The position numbers were made by a program, and so were the translations under genes. DNA of 64,000 bases from Mesorhizobium sp. B2-1-8 (GTDB taxonomy: Bacteria; Pseudomonadota; Alphaproteobacteria; Rhizobiales; Rhizobiaceae), in the NCBI RefSeq assembly GCF_006442545.2, contig NZ_CP083952.1, positions 4,875,501 to 4,939,500 on the forward strand, written 5' to 3'. The notes under the pieces are model-generated. The model did no database searches and was not told the DNA's origin. It was given only the letters and a program-made list of their open reading frames with translations. Numbering within the stretch: position 1 is the stretch's first letter; each line of letters starts with the position of its first letter. Shown here one piece after another: positions 46,680 to 56,344 of this stretch.

Positions 46680-46687
46680 GAACGTTC
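46680..46687. promoter_or_regulatory. Palindromic operator candidate before the TetR gene
   Basis: GAACGTTC, a perfect 8-bp palindrome within TTGAACGTTCGTTTT, lies 30 bp before the TetR start codon. TetR regulators of acyl-CoA catabolism commonly bind ACGTTCG-like sites in their own promoters. Candidate operator for the whole leucine operon. Confidence 0.45.
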
Positions 46688-46717
46688 GTTTTATTATTGC
46701 CGTCCAACGAGGCGACG

Positions 46718-47368
46718 ATGGCACGAACCACAGGATCAGACGGCGAGCGAACCGAAGCGGCAGTCCGCGACGCGGCGGTCACCCTGATAGCGCGCCACGG
46801 CTATGAAGCGATGTCGATGCGCCAGTTGGCCGCCGAGGTCGGCGTGCAGGCAGCCGCGCTCTACCGCTATTTCCCGACCAAGGAAGACCTGCTGTTCACG
46901 CTGATGCGCGAGCATATGCAAGGGCTTCGCGAGGCCTGGGAGCAGACTAGGCCAGCCGGCGCGGATCCGGCGTGGCAGCTTGCCGCCTATGTGCGCAACC
47001 ACATCGCCTTTCATATCGAACGCCGCCACGCCACGCATGTCTCGAACATGGAATTGCGCAGCCTGTCGCCCGACAGGCTGACACAGATCCTGCGCATGCG
47101 CACGGCTTACGAAAAGGAACTGCGTTCCATCCTGCGCGATGGCGCCGAGGCCGGAGTCTTTCACATCGAGGACACCGGCCTGACGGCCATGGCGCTGATC
47201 CAGATGATGACCGGCGTCATCGTCTGGTTCCGGCCAGGCGAGCGATTGTCGATCGCCGAGGTCACGGCGACATATCTCTCGATGACAATGCGCCTGGTCG
47301 GCGCGAACGTCGGCATTGGTACCGGGGAGGAACGGCATGTACACGAACACGCTCGGCTTCGGGCATGA
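46718..47368 (+). CDS. TetR-family regulator of the leucine/isovalerate operon
   Basis: A 216-residue TetR regulator. N-terminal helix-turn-helix: [40 protein letters not shown]. The C-terminal domain matches the TetR_C-type found beside acyl-CoA dehydrogenases ([20 protein letters not shown]). ATG 46718 follows a GAGG. The isovaleryl-CoA dehydrogenase start lies 32 bp inside its 3' end, so the regulator and the operon are transcribed and translated together. Probably a repressor released by an acyl-CoA. Confidence 0.9.
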   Translation: MARTTGSDGERTEAAVRDAAVTLIARHGYEAMSMRQLAAEVGVQAAALYRYFPTKEDLLFTLMREHMQGLREAWEQTRPAGADPAWQLAAYVRNHIAFHIERRHATHVSNMELRSLSPDRLTQILRMRTAYEKELRSILRDGAEAGVFHIEDTGLTAMALIQMMTGVIVWFRPGERLSIAEVTATYLSMTMRLVGANVGIGTGEERHVHEHARLRA

Positions 47369-48500
47369 CGAGGATATCGAGGCGCTGCGCGACATGGTCA
47401 GGCGCTTCGCGCAGGACAGGATCGCGCCGATCGCCGCCGACATCGATCGCGACAACGAATTCCCGGCGCATCTGTGGCGCGAACTCGGCGCGCTCGGCCT
47501 GCTCGGCATAACCGCCGATCCCGATTTCGGCGGCAGCGGCATGGGCTATCTCGCCCACGTGATCGCGGTCGAGGAGATTTCGCGCGCCTCCGCATCGGTC
47601 GGCCTCTCCTATGGCGCCCACTCCAATCTCTGCGTCAACCAGATCAACCGGTGGGCTACGCCGGCACAGAAGGAAAAATACCTGCCGCCGCTGTGTTCGG
47701 GCGAGCACGTCGGCGCACTCGCCATGTCGGAGCCGGGAGCCGGCTCCGACGTGGTCTCGCTCAAGCTGCGCGCCGAAAAACGCAATGACCGCTATGTGCT
47801 CAACGGCACCAAGATGTGGATCACCAACGGCCCGGACGCCGAAACGCTGGTCGTCTACGCCAGGACCGACCCGGAACGGGAATCGCGCGGCATCACCGCC
47901 TTCATCGTCGAAAAGGCGATGCCGGGATTTTCGGTGGCGCAGAAACTCGACAAGCTCGGCATGCGGGGATCCAACACCGGCGAACTGGTTTTCTGCGATG
48001 TCGAGGTGCCGTTCGACAATCTGCTGCACGAAGAAGGACGCGGCGTCGAGGTGCTGATGTCCGGGCTCGACTATGAGCGCACCGTGCTTGCCGGCGGCCC
48101 GATCGGCCTGATGGCGGCATGCCTCGACGTGGCGATCCCCTATGTTCACGAGCGTAAGCAGTTCGGCCAGCCGATCGGGGAATTCCAGCTGGTACAAGGC
48201 AAGCTTGCCGACATGTATACGGCGATGAGCGCCGCGCGCGCCTACGTCTACGCCGTCGCCGCCGCCTGCGACCGCGGCCAGACCACCCGCAAGGATGCCG
48301 CCGGCTGCGTGCTGTTTGCCGCCGAGAGAGCGACACAGATGGCGCTCGACGCCATCCAGTTGCTTGGCGGCAACGGCTATATCAACGACTATCCGACCGG
48401 CCGGCTTTTGCGCGACGCCAAGCTCTACGAGATCGGCGCCGGCACCAGCGAAATCCGCCGCTGGCTGATTGGGCGGGAAATCATGGCGGAGGGGGTGTGA
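47337..48500 (+). CDS. ivd: Isovaleryl-CoA dehydrogenase
   Basis: FAD acyl-CoA dehydrogenase oxidising isovaleryl-CoA to 3-methylcrotonyl-CoA in leucine degradation; electrons go to ETF. The 387-residue protein has [20 protein letters not shown] and [20 protein letters not shown] (FAD contacts), and the catalytic Glu in [18 protein letters not shown], typical of isovaleryl- rather than short-chain dehydrogenases. The C-terminal [20 protein letters not shown] and [18 protein letters not shown] are diagnostic. Start ATG 47337 follows GGGGAGGAA. Confidence 0.96.
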   Translation: MYTNTLGFGHDEDIEALRDMVRRFAQDRIAPIAADIDRDNEFPAHLWRELGALGLLGITADPDFGGSGMGYLAHVIAVEEISRASASVGLSYGAHSNLCVNQINRWATPAQKEKYLPPLCSGEHVGALAMSEPGAGSDVVSLKLRAEKRNDRYVLNGTKMWITNGPDAETLVVYARTDPERESRGITAFIVEKAMPGFSVAQKLDKLGMRGSNTGELVFCDVEVPFDNLLHEEGRGVEVLMSGLDYERTVLAGGPIGLMAACLDVAIPYVHERKQFGQPIGEFQLVQGKLADMYTAMSAARAYVYAVAAACDRGQTTRKDAAGCVLFAAERATQMALDAIQLLGGNGYINDYPTGRLLRDAKLYEIGAGTSEIRRWLIGREIMAEGV

Positions 48501-48502
48501 GC

Positions 48503-50110
48503 ATGGCCACGCTGCAAACCCAGATCTCGCCCTCCTCCGAAACCTTCCGCGCCAATGCCGAGCGCATGCGGGCTCTGGTTGCCGACATCGCTGAAAAAGC
48601 CGCGGCCGTCGAGCGCGGCGGCTCGGATGAGGCACGTGAGCGCCATGTCGGTCGCGGCAAGCTGTTGCCGCGCGAACGCCTGGCGCAATTGCTGGACATC
48701 GGTTCGCCCTTCCTCGAGATCGGCCAGTTCGCGGCGTGGTCCATGTATGGCGAGGAGATTTCGTCGGCCGGCCTGATCGCCGGCATCGGCCGCGTCGAGG
48801 GCACCGAGGTGATGGTCGTCGTCAACGACGCCACGGTGAAGGGCGGCACCTACTATCCGCTGACAGTGAAGAAGCATCTGCGCGCACAGGAGATCGCGCT
48901 GCAGAACAACCTGCCTTGCGTCTATCTGGTCGACAGCGGCGGCGCCAATCTGCCCAACCAGGACGAGGTCTTTCCCGACCGCGAGCATTTCGGGCGCATC
49001 TTCTACAACCAGGCCAACATGTCGGCTGCCGGCATTCCGCAGATCGCCTGCGTCATGGGTTCCTGCACCGCTGGCGGCGCCTATGTGCCGGCGATGTCGG
49101 ACGAGACGATCATGGTGCGCAACCAGGCGACCATCTTCCTCGGCGGACCGCCGCTGGTGAAAGCGGCCACCGGCGAGGATGTCAGCGCCGAGGAGTTGGG
49201 CGGCGCGGATGTGCATACCAGGCTTTCCGGCGTCGCCGATCACTACGCGCTGGACGACGAACACGCGCTCGCCATTTGCCGGCGCATCATCAAGAATCTG
49301 AATCGGAACAAGGCTGTAAGCCTGAGCTTACAGAAATCGATTCCGCCGCTTCATCCTGCGGATGAGCTTTATGGCATCGTCCCGACCGATCTGCGCCAGC
49401 CCTATGACGCGCGCGAAGTCATCGCGCGCGTCGTCGACGGCTCCGAATTCGATGAGTTCAAGCAGAACTACGGCACGACGCTGATCACCGGCTTTGCCCA
49501 CCTCCACGGCATGCCGGTGGGCATCATCGCGAACAATGGCGTGCTGTTTTCCGAGAGCGCGCTGAAGGGCGCGCACTTCATCGAATTGTGCTGTCAGCGC
49601 AAGATTCCGCTGGTTTTCCTGCAGAACATCACCGGCTTCATGGTCGGCAGGAAATACGAGGCGGGCGGCATCGCCAAGGACGGCGCCAAGTTGGTGATGG
49701 CGGTGGCGACCGCCAGGGTGCCGAAAGTGACCGTGATCATCGGCGGTTCGTTCGGGGCCGGCAATTACGGCATGTGCGGCCGCGCCTACTCACCGCGCTT
49801 CCTTTGGATGTGGCCCAACGCCCGCATCTCGGTGATGGGCGGCGAGCAGGCGGCAACCGTACTTGCCATGGTCAAGCGCGAGGGCATCGAGCGCAAGGGC
49901 GGGGAATGGAGCGCCGAGGAGGAGGCGAAATTCAAGAAGCCGATCCTGATGAAATACGAGCATGAGGGTCATCCGCTCTATTCCTCGGCAAGGCTCTGGG
50001 ACGACGGCATCATCGATCCGGCCAGGACACGCGAGGTGCTGGCGCTCAGCCTGTCGGCCGCGCTCAACGCCGAGATCGAGGGAACACGCTTCGGTGTGTT
50101 CAGGATGTGA
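48503..50110 (+). CDS. mccB: Methylcrotonyl-CoA carboxylase, carboxyltransferase (beta) subunit
   Basis: Transfers carboxyl from biotin to 3-methylcrotonyl-CoA. The 535-residue protein carries the carboxyltransferase halves with [70 protein letters not shown] and [20 protein letters not shown], diagnostic of MCC and its relatives. It begins 2 bp after the ivd stop and its own stop TGA overlaps the macrodomain ATG. Its biotin partner is displaced about 1.9 kb downstream by an insert. Confidence 0.96.
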   Translation: MATLQTQISPSSETFRANAERMRALVADIAEKAAAVERGGSDEARERHVGRGKLLPRERLAQLLDIGSPFLEIGQFAAWSMYGEEISSAGLIAGIGRVEGTEVMVVVNDATVKGGTYYPLTVKKHLRAQEIALQNNLPCVYLVDSGGANLPNQDEVFPDREHFGRIFYNQANMSAAGIPQIACVMGSCTAGGAYVPAMSDETIMVRNQATIFLGGPPLVKAATGEDVSAEELGGADVHTRLSGVADHYALDDEHALAICRRIIKNLNRNKAVSLSLQKSIPPLHPADELYGIVPTDLRQPYDAREVIARVVDGSEFDEFKQNYGTTLITGFAHLHGMPVGIIANNGVLFSESALKGAHFIELCCQRKIPLVFLQNITGFMVGRKYEAGGIAKDGAKLVMAVATARVPKVTVIIGGSFGAGNYGMCGRAYSPRFLWMWPNARISVMGGEQAATVLAMVKREGIERKGGEWSAEEEAKFKKPILMKYEHEGHPLYSSARLWDDGIIDPARTREVLALSLSAALNAEIEGTRFGVFRM

Positions 50111-52032
50111 TGATGAGCGCCACGGGCGACCGGATCAGCGTTCACACCGGCGACATCACCAAGCTGGCTGTCGATGCCATCGTCAACGCAGCCAACTCCT
50201 CGCTGCTCGGTGGCGGCGGGGTCGACGGAGCCATTCACCGCGCCGCCGGGCCGGAGCTCGAATTCGAATGTCGCATGCTCAATGGCTGCAAGACCGGCGA
50301 TGCAAAGCTGACCAAGGGTTACCGGCTGCCGGCCCGCCATATCATCCATACGGTCGGGCCGGTTTGGCAGGGCGGCGGCAAGGGCGAGGCAGAACTGCTC
50401 GCCTCCTGCTACCGGCGCTCGCTCGAAATCGCTTTTGCCAATGACTGCCGGACAATTGCCTTTCCAGCAATCTCGACTGGTGTCTACCGGTATCCGAAGG
50501 CTGAAGCGACTGCGATCGCGGTCCGCACGGTCGACAGCTTCCTCGCACGGAACACATCGCCGGAAACCGTTACTTTCTGCTGCTTCGATGACCCGACTTC
50601 AGAACTATACCGAAGAGCCATTGCTACTCTGGGGAAGCTGAACTGTATGGACCAATCGATTCATCACCATAGCCAAATGAAAATTTCCACCGGCGAACTA
50701 GCGGCGGCACCGAATATTCGCTATTGCTCACACCGGGTTGGGCAATTGGCGTGGGGTGAAAATGGTTCCGAAATATTGTCGCAAGTCGGCTGCGTCGATA
50801 CTTGCAGGAATACTAATGTTCTCGGCGACCGGCATGAGCATGGCCGAATCGCTTGCAGGCAGCAAAGGCCACATTCGTTTCCCGGTCTATTTGGCACCAG
50901 GTTCCACCGGCGGCTGCGGCAAGCATTACCGCGAATACGTCGCGGCACGCGGCCATTCCGCCTATGCAATGACGCCATTCAACTGGGCGACCGAGTTCAC
51001 GATCTGCGGCATCTCTCTCAACGCGCCGTCACAACAGGCGGCCGAGTCCAAGGCAATGCAGTCCTGCCAGGCGGCCCGCAAACAATGGAAGGTCTCCACA
51101 GCCGGTGCCTGCGGCCTCGCCGCGTCAAAATAGGCCATCGGCCGCAAACACTTTTTTCCTGGGGGGAGCAGAATGAAATCCATGATCATCAAACGGGCAG
51201 CCGCATCGATGCTGGCCGGCCTGCTTGTCGTGATGACAGTCGGCGCCGCGACGGCGGGATCACTGGCGGGGAGCAAGGGAGACGTGCATTTTCCGCCAAC
51301 CATGGGCTCGGATCCGAAGAGCGAATGCAACGTTGCCTACAAGGCTTATATCGCGGCGAGCGGCCATTCGGCCTACGCCACGACTTTTTATTCGCGCGTT
51401 GTCGACCTCTACATCATCTGCGGGACGAAGCTCAATGCGCCGTCGCAGAAGGCGGCGGAAGATATGGCGCTGCGCAGCTGCCAGGCCGGCTTGACGCGGT
51501 GGAAGGTCAAGACCGCGAGCGGCGGCTGCGCTATCTCGGCGTCGAAGTAGGCAACCAGACGAGATTTTTTTCCGAGGGGGGGGAGCAACATGAGATCCAC
51601 GAATTCCGGACGGACAGCTACGGCGATACTGGCCGGGTTGTTAATGATCACTTCGTCCGGTTTCGGCGTGGCCGGATCACTGGCGGGAAGCGAGGGAGAC
51701 AAGCGTTTCCCGCCGTCTTTGAATGGCGATCCGAAGTCGCCGTGCACAAAGGCCTACAAGGCCTATGTCGCGGCCACCGGCCATTCCGCCTATGCCACCA
51801 CGCCGTACTCCAGGGTGGTTTCTCTCTACATCCTCTGCGGCGCGCGGCTGAACGCGCCGTCGCAAAAGATGGCGGAGGAACTGGCCATGAAATCCTGTCT
51901 GGGCACGCGCGCTCACTACAAAGTGACAAACGGCGGCGCCTGCGAGATCGCCGCGTCCAAATAAGCAGGCGCCTGCCGGAATGGCGCCGCCCGACGCAAA
52001 TCCGGGAGGCTCCATGTTCACGAAAATCCTGA
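50110..52032 (+). CDS. Macrodomain protein (O-acetyl-ADP-ribose deacetylase-like) with overlong frame
   Basis: Residues 1 to about 176 form a complete macrodomain: [65 protein letters not shown] and the closing [20 protein letters not shown]. Such proteins hydrolyse O-acetyl-ADP-ribose or remove ADP-ribose from proteins. Normal members end here, at about 50640, but no stop codon occurs until 52032. The remaining 460 residues are not a recognisable domain and run antiphase across three small secreted-protein genes. I regard only the macrodomain as functional; the original stop was probably lost. The start overlaps the mccB stop as TGATG, so it is coupled to the operon. Confidence 0.75.
   Translation: MMSATGDRISVHTGDITKLAVDAIVNAANSSLLGGGGVDGAIHRAAGPELEFECRMLNGCKTGDAKLTKGYRLPARHIIHTVGPVWQGGGKGEAELLASCYRRSLEIAFANDCRTIAFPAISTGVYRYPKAEATAIAVRTVDSFLARNTSPETVTFCCFDDPTSELYRRAIATLGKLNCMDQSIHHHSQMKISTGELAAAPNIRYCSHRVGQLAWGENGSEILSQVGCVDTCRNTNVLGDRHEHGRIACRQQRPHSFPGLFGTRFHRRLRQALPRIRRGTRPFRLCNDAIQLGDRVHDLRHLSQRAVTTGGRVQGNAVLPGGPQTMEGLHSRCLRPRRVKIGHRPQTLFSWGEQNEIHDHQTGSRIDAGRPACRDDSRRRDGGITGGEQGRRAFSANHGLGSEERMQRCLQGLYRGERPFGLRHDFLFARCRPLHHLRDEAQCAVAEGGGRYGAAQLPGRLDAVEGQDRERRLRYLGVEVGNQTRFFSEGGEQHEIHEFRTDSYGDTGRVVNDHFVRFRRGRITGGKRGRQAFPAVFEWRSEVAVHKGLQGLCRGHRPFRLCHHAVLQGGFSLHPLRRAAERAVAKDGGGTGHEILSGHARSLQSDKRRRLRDRRVQISRRLPEWRRPTQIREAPCSRKS
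50762..51133 (+). CDS. Secreted four-cysteine protein, tandem paralog 1
   Basis: A 123-residue protein from ATG 50762, preceded by a GGGGTGA Shine-Dalgarno. Signal peptide ends near GMSMA/ES. The mature part starts [12 protein letters not shown] and has four cysteines in the order [29 protein letters not shown] and GACGLAASK. It shares GHSAYA and LNAPSQ with the next two genes, giving a three-copy tandem family with unit lengths of about 411 and 417 bp. Family not recognised; the Cys/AE..A..SC...C pattern faintly resembles DUF4189. Probably periplasmic or extracellular with two disulfides. Confidence 0.8.
   Translation: MVPKYCRKSAASILAGILMFSATGMSMAESLAGSKGHIRFPVYLAPGSTGGCGKHYREYVAARGHSAYAMTPFNWATEFTICGISLNAPSQQAAESKAMQSCQAARKQWKVSTAGACGLAASK
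51173..51550 (+). CDS. Secreted four-cysteine protein, tandem paralog 2
   Basis: A 125-residue protein with signal peptide ending near AATA/GS and a GGGGGGAG Shine-Dalgarno. Mature motifs: [73 protein letters not shown] and GGCAISASK. It lies between paralogs 1 and 3 at 39-bp spacings on either side. More like paralog 3 than paralog 1. Confidence 0.82.
   Translation: MKSMIIKRAAASMLAGLLVVMTVGAATAGSLAGSKGDVHFPPTMGSDPKSECNVAYKAYIAASGHSAYATTFYSRVVDLYIICGTKLNAPSQKAAEDMALRSCQAGLTRWKVKTASGGCAISASK
51590..51964 (+). CDS. Secreted four-cysteine protein, tandem paralog 3
   Basis: A 124-residue protein with signal peptide ending near GVA/GS and a strong GAGGGGGGGAG Shine-Dalgarno. Mature motifs: [70 protein letters not shown] and GACEIAASK. 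The four cysteines and spacing match the other copies. It ends 50 bp before the methylcrotonyl-CoA carboxylase alpha gene, inside the same operon. Confidence 0.82.
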   Translation: MRSTNSGRTATAILAGLLMITSSGFGVAGSLAGSEGDKRFPPSLNGDPKSPCTKAYKAYVAATGHSAYATTPYSRVVSLYILCGARLNAPSQKMAEELAMKSCLGTRAHYKVTNGGACEIAASK

Positions 52033-53999
52033 TCGCCAATCGGGGCGAGATCGCTTGCCGCGTCATCCGCACCGCCCGCAAGCTTGGCGTGCACACCGTC
52101 GCCGTCTATTCGGATGCCGATGCGAGATCCCTGCATGCCGAGATGGCCGACGAGGCGGTCCATATCGGTCCCTCGCCTGTCGGCGAGAGCTATCTGCGCG
52201 GCGACAGGATTGTCGCGGCGGCGCTGGGAACGGGGTCGCAAGCTATTCATCCCGGTTACGGATTCCTGTCGGAGAACCCCGATTTCGTCGACCAGGTGGT
52301 GGCGGCGGGCCTCATTTTCATCGGCCCGTCGGCGGCCTCGATCCGCGCCATGGGGCTGAAGGACGCTGCCAAGCGGTTGATGGAGAAGGCCGGCGTTCCG
52401 GTGGTTCCGGGCTATCATGGCGAGGCGCAGGAGATCGTGCTGCTTGCCTCAAAGGCCCGCGAGATCGGCTATCCCGTGCTGATCAAGGCGCGTGCCGGCG
52501 GCGGCGGCAAGGGCATGCGGCGCGTCGAGCATCCCGATGATTTTTCCGAGGCGCTGTCCAGCGCCAGGCGCGAGGCCAAGGCCGCCTTCGGCGACGACCG
52601 CGTCCTGGTCGAGAAATATGTCGACAAGCCACGGCACATCGAGGTGCAGGTATTCGGCGACAATTTCGGCAATGCCGTGCATCTCTATGAGCGCGACTGC
52701 TCGGCGCAACGCCGCCACCAGAAGGTGATCGAGGAGGCCCCCGCCCCCGGCATGACGCCGGCTTTGCGCAAGGCGATGACGGAGGCGGCGGTAAAGGCCG
52801 CCAAGGCAATCAACTATTCCGGCGCCGGCACCATCGAATTCATCGTCGACGCCTCGCAAGGCCTCAAGCCCGACCGCTTCTGGTTCATGGAAATGAATAC
52901 CCGCCTGCAGGTCGAGCATCCGGTCACAGAGATGGTCACCGGCACCGATCTGGTCGAGTGGCAATTGCGGGTCGCCAGCGGCGAAAAACTGCCGAAGACA
53001 CAAAGCGAGATCGCGCTTTCCGGCCATGCTTTCGAAGCGCGCATCTATGCCGAGGACGCGGCCAAGGGGTTTCTGCCGGCGACGGGCACGCTGCACCATT
53101 TGAAATTTCCGGGCGTCGCCCCCGAAGGTGCGGCGATGCGCATCGAGACCGGCGTGCGGGCCGGCGATGCCATCTCGCCCTATTACGACCCCATGATCGC
53201 GAAGCTGGTCGTCCATGCCGGGGACAGACAGGCGGCGCTGGAAGCGCTCCGCGCAGCGCTCGCGCAAACGGAGATTGCCGGGTCCACCGTCAACACCGCT
53301 TTTCTTGCCGCTCTTGCCGCCGATCCGGATTTTGCAGCAGGCGACGTCGATACCGGCCTGATCGGCCGGCACCAGGAAGCGCTGACGGCTATAGCGCCGC
53401 CGACCGGCGAAATCATCTCGGCCGCCGCCCTGGCGGCCTCGGGTGCCGGAGCATTGCCATGGTCGGACGATCCGTGGTCGTCGCTTGCCGGCTATGCGCA
53501 TTTTCAGGCCCTGGTGCGGCGCATGCGGCTGAAGTTCGGCGACGAGGCAATTCAGGCAAAGGTTTCAATGCGGCCGGACGGACGCTTTCAGGTGGCGCTC
53601 GATGCGCCTTACGACAGCATCAATTCGCATGACCTTCGCGCCGTTCCCCGCCTTGCCCGCTGGCCTGGCCACATCACGGTGTACGAAGGCGCCGTCGGCT
53701 ATACTTTCACCGTGCCGGATTCCCTGGCGAGGAGCGATGATGCGGCTGCCGCCTCCGGCAGCCTGCGCGCGCCGATGCCAGGTCTCGTCAAGCTTGTGCG
53801 CGTGGCGAAAGGCGACGCTGTGATCAAAGGGCAAATTCTGCTGATCCTCGAGGCGATGAAGATGGAGCACACCATCGCCGCCCCGCATGACGGGGTGATT
53901 GCCGAGATCGCCGGGGAAGGGTCACAGGTCAACGACGGCACGGTGCTGGTGCGGTTCGTCGAGGAACAGGGCGCATCGACCACCGCAACCGGCCGATAG
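52014..53999 (+). CDS. mccA: Methylcrotonyl-CoA carboxylase, biotin-containing (alpha) subunit
   Basis: Carboxylates its own biotin using ATP and bicarbonate. The 661-residue protein has the biotin carboxylase N-domain ([20 protein letters not shown]), ATP-grasp ([37 protein letters not shown]), C-domain ([19 protein letters not shown]) and a C-terminal biotinyl domain with the biotinylated Lys in EAMKMEH. ATG 52014 has a GGGAGG Shine-Dalgarno. It is separated from mccB by the macrodomain and three paralogs, an unusual split. Confidence 0.96.
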   Translation: MFTKILIANRGEIACRVIRTARKLGVHTVAVYSDADARSLHAEMADEAVHIGPSPVGESYLRGDRIVAAALGTGSQAIHPGYGFLSENPDFVDQVVAAGLIFIGPSAASIRAMGLKDAAKRLMEKAGVPVVPGYHGEAQEIVLLASKAREIGYPVLIKARAGGGGKGMRRVEHPDDFSEALSSARREAKAAFGDDRVLVEKYVDKPRHIEVQVFGDNFGNAVHLYERDCSAQRRHQKVIEEAPAPGMTPALRKAMTEAAVKAAKAINYSGAGTIEFIVDASQGLKPDRFWFMEMNTRLQVEHPVTEMVTGTDLVEWQLRVASGEKLPKTQSEIALSGHAFEARIYAEDAAKGFLPATGTLHHLKFPGVAPEGAAMRIETGVRAGDAISPYYDPMIAKLVVHAGDRQAALEALRAALAQTEIAGSTVNTAFLAALAADPDFAAGDVDTGLIGRHQEALTAIAPPTGEIISAAALAASGAGALPWSDDPWSSLAGYAHFQALVRRMRLKFGDEAIQAKVSMRPDGRFQVALDAPYDSINSHDLRAVPRLARWPGHITVYEGAVGYTFTVPDSLARSDDAAAASGSLRAPMPGLVKLVRVAKGDAVIKGQILLILEAMKMEHTIAAPHDGVIAEIAGEGSQVNDGTVLVRFVEEQGASTTATGR

Positions 54000-54021
54000 G
54001 ATAGAAGGAGCGCATCGCGAG

Positions 54022-54055
54022 CCGCAAACAGAAATGGCCGGGACGAACCCGGCCA
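54022..54055 (-). terminator. Rho-independent terminator of the branched-chain binding-protein gene
   Basis: Stem TGGCCGGG (54035-54042) with CCCGGCCA (54048-54055) and a 5-base loop, followed on the minus strand by TTTCTGTTT. It lies 31 bp past the stop of the convergent binding-protein gene and can also slow mccA transcripts. Confidence 0.75.
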
Positions 54056-54085
54056 GTTCCTTAGATTATCTGATCGCCAGAGCGG

Positions 54086-55207
54086 TTACTGCGCGATCGG
54101 TGCGTATTTGCCGTTGTGCCACTGGTTGATGTCGTAGCTGGCATTCTTGAGGTCGCCCTTCTCGTCGAAGGTGACGTCGCCGACAACGGTGCTGATCGGC
54201 GTGCCGTTCTTCAACGCTTCGGCAACCTTGGCCGGATCGTCGCTGCCGGCACGCTTGATGCCTTCGGCGAAAGCCTGGACCACGGCGTAGGAGAACAGCG
54301 TGAAGCCTTCCGGGACGAAGCCGCCGGCCTTGATCTTCTCGACGGCCGCCTTGGCTTCCGGCTTAGCCTGCGGATCCGACGGGAACACGAACATGGTTCC
54401 CTCGCCGGCCGGGCCGGCAACCTGCCAGAACTCCGGCGAGGCGATCGAATCCGGCATGATCAGCTGGAACTTCAGGTTCTGCTCCGCAGCCTGACGCAGG
54501 ATCAGGCCGGCCTCAGGATGGTAGCCACCGAAATAGACGACATCGGCCTTGAGATCCTTCAGCTTGGTGACAAGTGCCGAATAGTCCTTCTCGCCGGGGT
54601 TGATGGCATCATAGTAGACTTCCTTGAGGCCGCCAGCGTTCATGGTCGCCCTGACGGCGTCCGCCACGCCCTGACCGTAGGCGCTCTTGTCGTGCAGGAT
54701 CACGACATTCTTGCCGGCATACTTCTTGGCGATCCACGGACCGATGAAGGCGCCCTGCGCGTCGTCACGCGTATAAAGACGCATGATCGTCGACCAGCCG
54801 TTCTTGGCCGCCGCATCGGTCAGCACCGGGTTCGAGGACGCCGGGCTCATCATCAGCGCCCCGGCTTCGGCATAGACCGCCGAGGCCGGAATGCTCGAAC
54901 CCGAGCAGGCATGGCCGTCGATGAACTTGACGCCGTTGGCAACGATGCGGTTGGCGACCGACACGGCTTGCTTGGGATCGCACTGGTCGTCCTCAATGTC
55001 GAGCTTGATCATCGAGCCGTTGACGCCGCCCGCGGCGTTGATGGCATCGGCCGCGGCCTGTGCGCCTTGCTTGAACTGATCGCCGATGGTCGCGAGCTGT
55101 CCGGTCATCGGGCCGACCACCGAGACGGTGATGTCGTCGGCGAATGCGACCGGCCCACTCATCATCAGGCCGAAAATGGCCGCGCTCAAAATCCTCATTT
55201 TTTTCAT
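54086..55207 (-). CDS. Branched-chain amino-acid ABC transporter substrate-binding protein
   Basis: A 373-residue periplasmic binding protein of the LivK/BraC type. Signal peptide MKKMRILSAAIFGLMMSGPV cleaves near FADD, followed by ITVSVVGPMTGQLATIGDQF, GGVNGSMIKLDIEDDQCDPK and the C-terminal GDVTFDEKGDLKNASYDINQ. ATG 55207 has GGAGGAG upstream. No permease or ATPase genes adjoin, so it is an orphan binding protein. It may take up leucine, whose degradation operon lies convergently beside it. Confidence 0.93.
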   Translation of the reverse strand: MKKMRILSAAIFGLMMSGPVAFADDITVSVVGPMTGQLATIGDQFKQGAQAAADAINAAGGVNGSMIKLDIEDDQCDPKQAVSVANRIVANGVKFIDGHACSGSSIPASAVYAEAGALMMSPASSNPVLTDAAAKNGWSTIMRLYTRDDAQGAFIGPWIAKKYAGKNVVILHDKSAYGQGVADAVRATMNAGGLKEVYYDAINPGEKDYSALVTKLKDLKADVVYFGGYHPEAGLILRQAAEQNLKFQLIMPDSIASPEFWQVAGPAGEGTMFVFPSDPQAKPEAKAAVEKIKAGGFVPEGFTLFSYAVVQAFAEGIKRAGSDDPAKVAEALKNGTPISTVVGDVTFDEKGDLKNASYDINQWHNGKYAPIAQ

Positions 55208-55343
55208 GACAATAGAACTCCTCCACTCACGCGCGGCCGCCCGGCCGCGCTTCTTCCAGAGAAGCGGGACAATTTCATCCTTCATAGGGCCTGTCTAGGC
55301 GCATTGCCGCCGCTCGATTGGGCCTGCGCGGCCTCATCCACGC

Positions 55344-55386
55344 AAAAAGCCACGCCAGCCTTGTTTCGGCTGGTCGTGGCTTTTTT
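55344..55386. terminator. Bidirectional hairpin terminator
   Basis: AGCCACGCCAGCC (55348-55360) pairs with GGCTGGTCGTGGCT (55368-55381) around TTGTTTC with one mismatch. A-runs precede it (55344-55348) and T-runs follow it (55381-55386), so it can end transcription in both directions. On the minus strand it most likely serves the Sel1-like gene at 55640. Confidence 0.75.
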
Positions 55387-55455
55387 GCCTGTCAGGCTGT
55401 TTCCCCGGCGCCCCCGCGCTGTGAACCCAACCCACCTTCCCCGTCTTCCTGTTGG

Positions 55456-55499
55456 CCATGATCTTGCCGAAACCCCGATTCCACTTTTCGGGATCATGG
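55456..55499. repeat. Degenerate inverted repeat (CCATGATC arms)
   Basis: CCATGATC (55456-55463) and GATCATGG (55492-55499) enclose a core CCGAAACCCCGATTCCACTT followed by TTCGGG. The core resembles that of the repeat before dapA (41013-41060). It is non-coding and lies between the binding-protein and Sel1-like genes, in a 350-base stretch that has no convincing gene. Confidence 0.55.
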
Positions 55500-55639
55500 T
55501 CCGTCGCGCGGCTTGGACCTGTCGGCCTGCCGCATTCTCTTTATTGATGGCCTGTGGCCTCGCTATCTGCGCAGCCTTCTCCCTGTTGGCCCGACCGTCT
55601 TTCAGCGGTCTTGGCCGGAGCGTCCCCGCCTGACGGATC

Positions 55640-55906
55640 TCAGTGCATGGTCATCCATTCGCGGGCTTCGCGCAGGGCCTTGGCGATCTCGACCTTCGAC
55701 ATCGCCGCCGACAGTTCCGAGCGCAACTCCGCGGCGCGGGCCGAACCCTTGATGGCGGCGATGTTGAACCATTTGTGGGCGGCAACGACGTCGGTCTCGC
55801 AATCGCGACCGGTCGCATACATCATGCCCAGTTCGAAAAGAATGTCGGCCTGGGCAGTTGCCCCCATGGCGCCGAAGCCTGCTTCAAGCATTTCAAAACG
55901 TGCCAT
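55640..55906 (-). CDS. Sel1-like repeat (TPR-type) small protein
   Basis: An 88-residue protein with one Sel1-like repeat core: ADILFELGMMYATGRDCETD, VVAAHKWFNIAAIKGSARAA. It would be a small helical scaffold. GGGACTAAA precedes the ATG. The only features downstream are a repeat and a bidirectional terminator. Function unknown; small Sel1 proteins are frequent in rhizobia. Confidence 0.85.
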   Translation of the reverse strand: MARFEMLEAGFGAMGATAQADILFELGMMYATGRDCETDVVAAHKWFNIAAIKGSARAAELRSELSAAMSKVEIAKALREAREWMTMH

Positions 55907-56097
55907 TTTAGTCCCCTGTCTGGCTCCCGAGAGCTGCCTCCGTTTGTCTTGTCCGGGCCGCTCTTTCGATGCTTTCGAGAATGCCGCGCAGGCTTGAACC
56001 CGTCGTTAAATGGCGTGCTTAATTTGAGGAAAACAAAGCTAAAACAAGAGGTAAACGCGGAAATTCGTTAAGGATACGAAGCCAGCAATTCGGCTGG

Positions 56098-56119
56098 TTT
56101 TCGTCAAATTTGACGAAAA
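56098..56119. promoter_or_regulatory. Perfect 22-bp palindrome, candidate operator
   Basis: TTTTCGTCAAA at 56098-56108 is followed at once by its exact complement at 56109-56119, with no spacer. The symmetrical TCGTCAAATTTGACGA core looks like a dimeric regulator site. It is immediately followed by a T-run, so a hairpin role is possible too. Confidence 0.5.
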
Positions 56120-56275
56120 TTTTTGGGGCCGCAATCAACACTCCGCTAACCACGGGAAACAAACGCGACGCGCCGATCGTTTTCATTTCCGCGCCGACCA
56201 GGCGAATTCAGGCGCTTTCAAAATGCCGAAGTCTTCCGTCGCGGCACCGCTTTTGTTTTGACGGAAGCTGAATTA

Positions 56276-56293
56276 GCTTACGTTTGCGTAAGC
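56276..56293. promoter_or_regulatory. GCTTACG/CGTAAGC dyad before DUF2147 gene
   Basis: Perfect 7-bp arms around TTTG, 52 bp before the DUF2147 start. Upstream lies TTGACG (56259-56264), so the dyad sits where a -10 element would be, which suits a repressor or MerR-type site. The pattern TTACGTTTGCGTAA is like LiuR-type sites I know, but the match is imperfect. Confidence 0.4.
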
Positions 56294-56344
56294 GGCAGAC
56301 CGGCGAGGCCGAGCATCCGGCCGGCTATCCAAAGGGAGGAAGAC

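Larger units (their letters stand above)
55907..56344. other. Divergent promoter region with two dyads
   Basis: About 440 bases between the Sel1-like and DUF2147 genes, AT-rich. It holds a hairpin CCAGC/GCTGG (56082-56097) followed by TTTT, a 22-bp perfect palindrome (56098-56119) and a GCTTACG/CGTAAGC dyad (56276-56293). No gene is seen. Confidence 0.6.
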
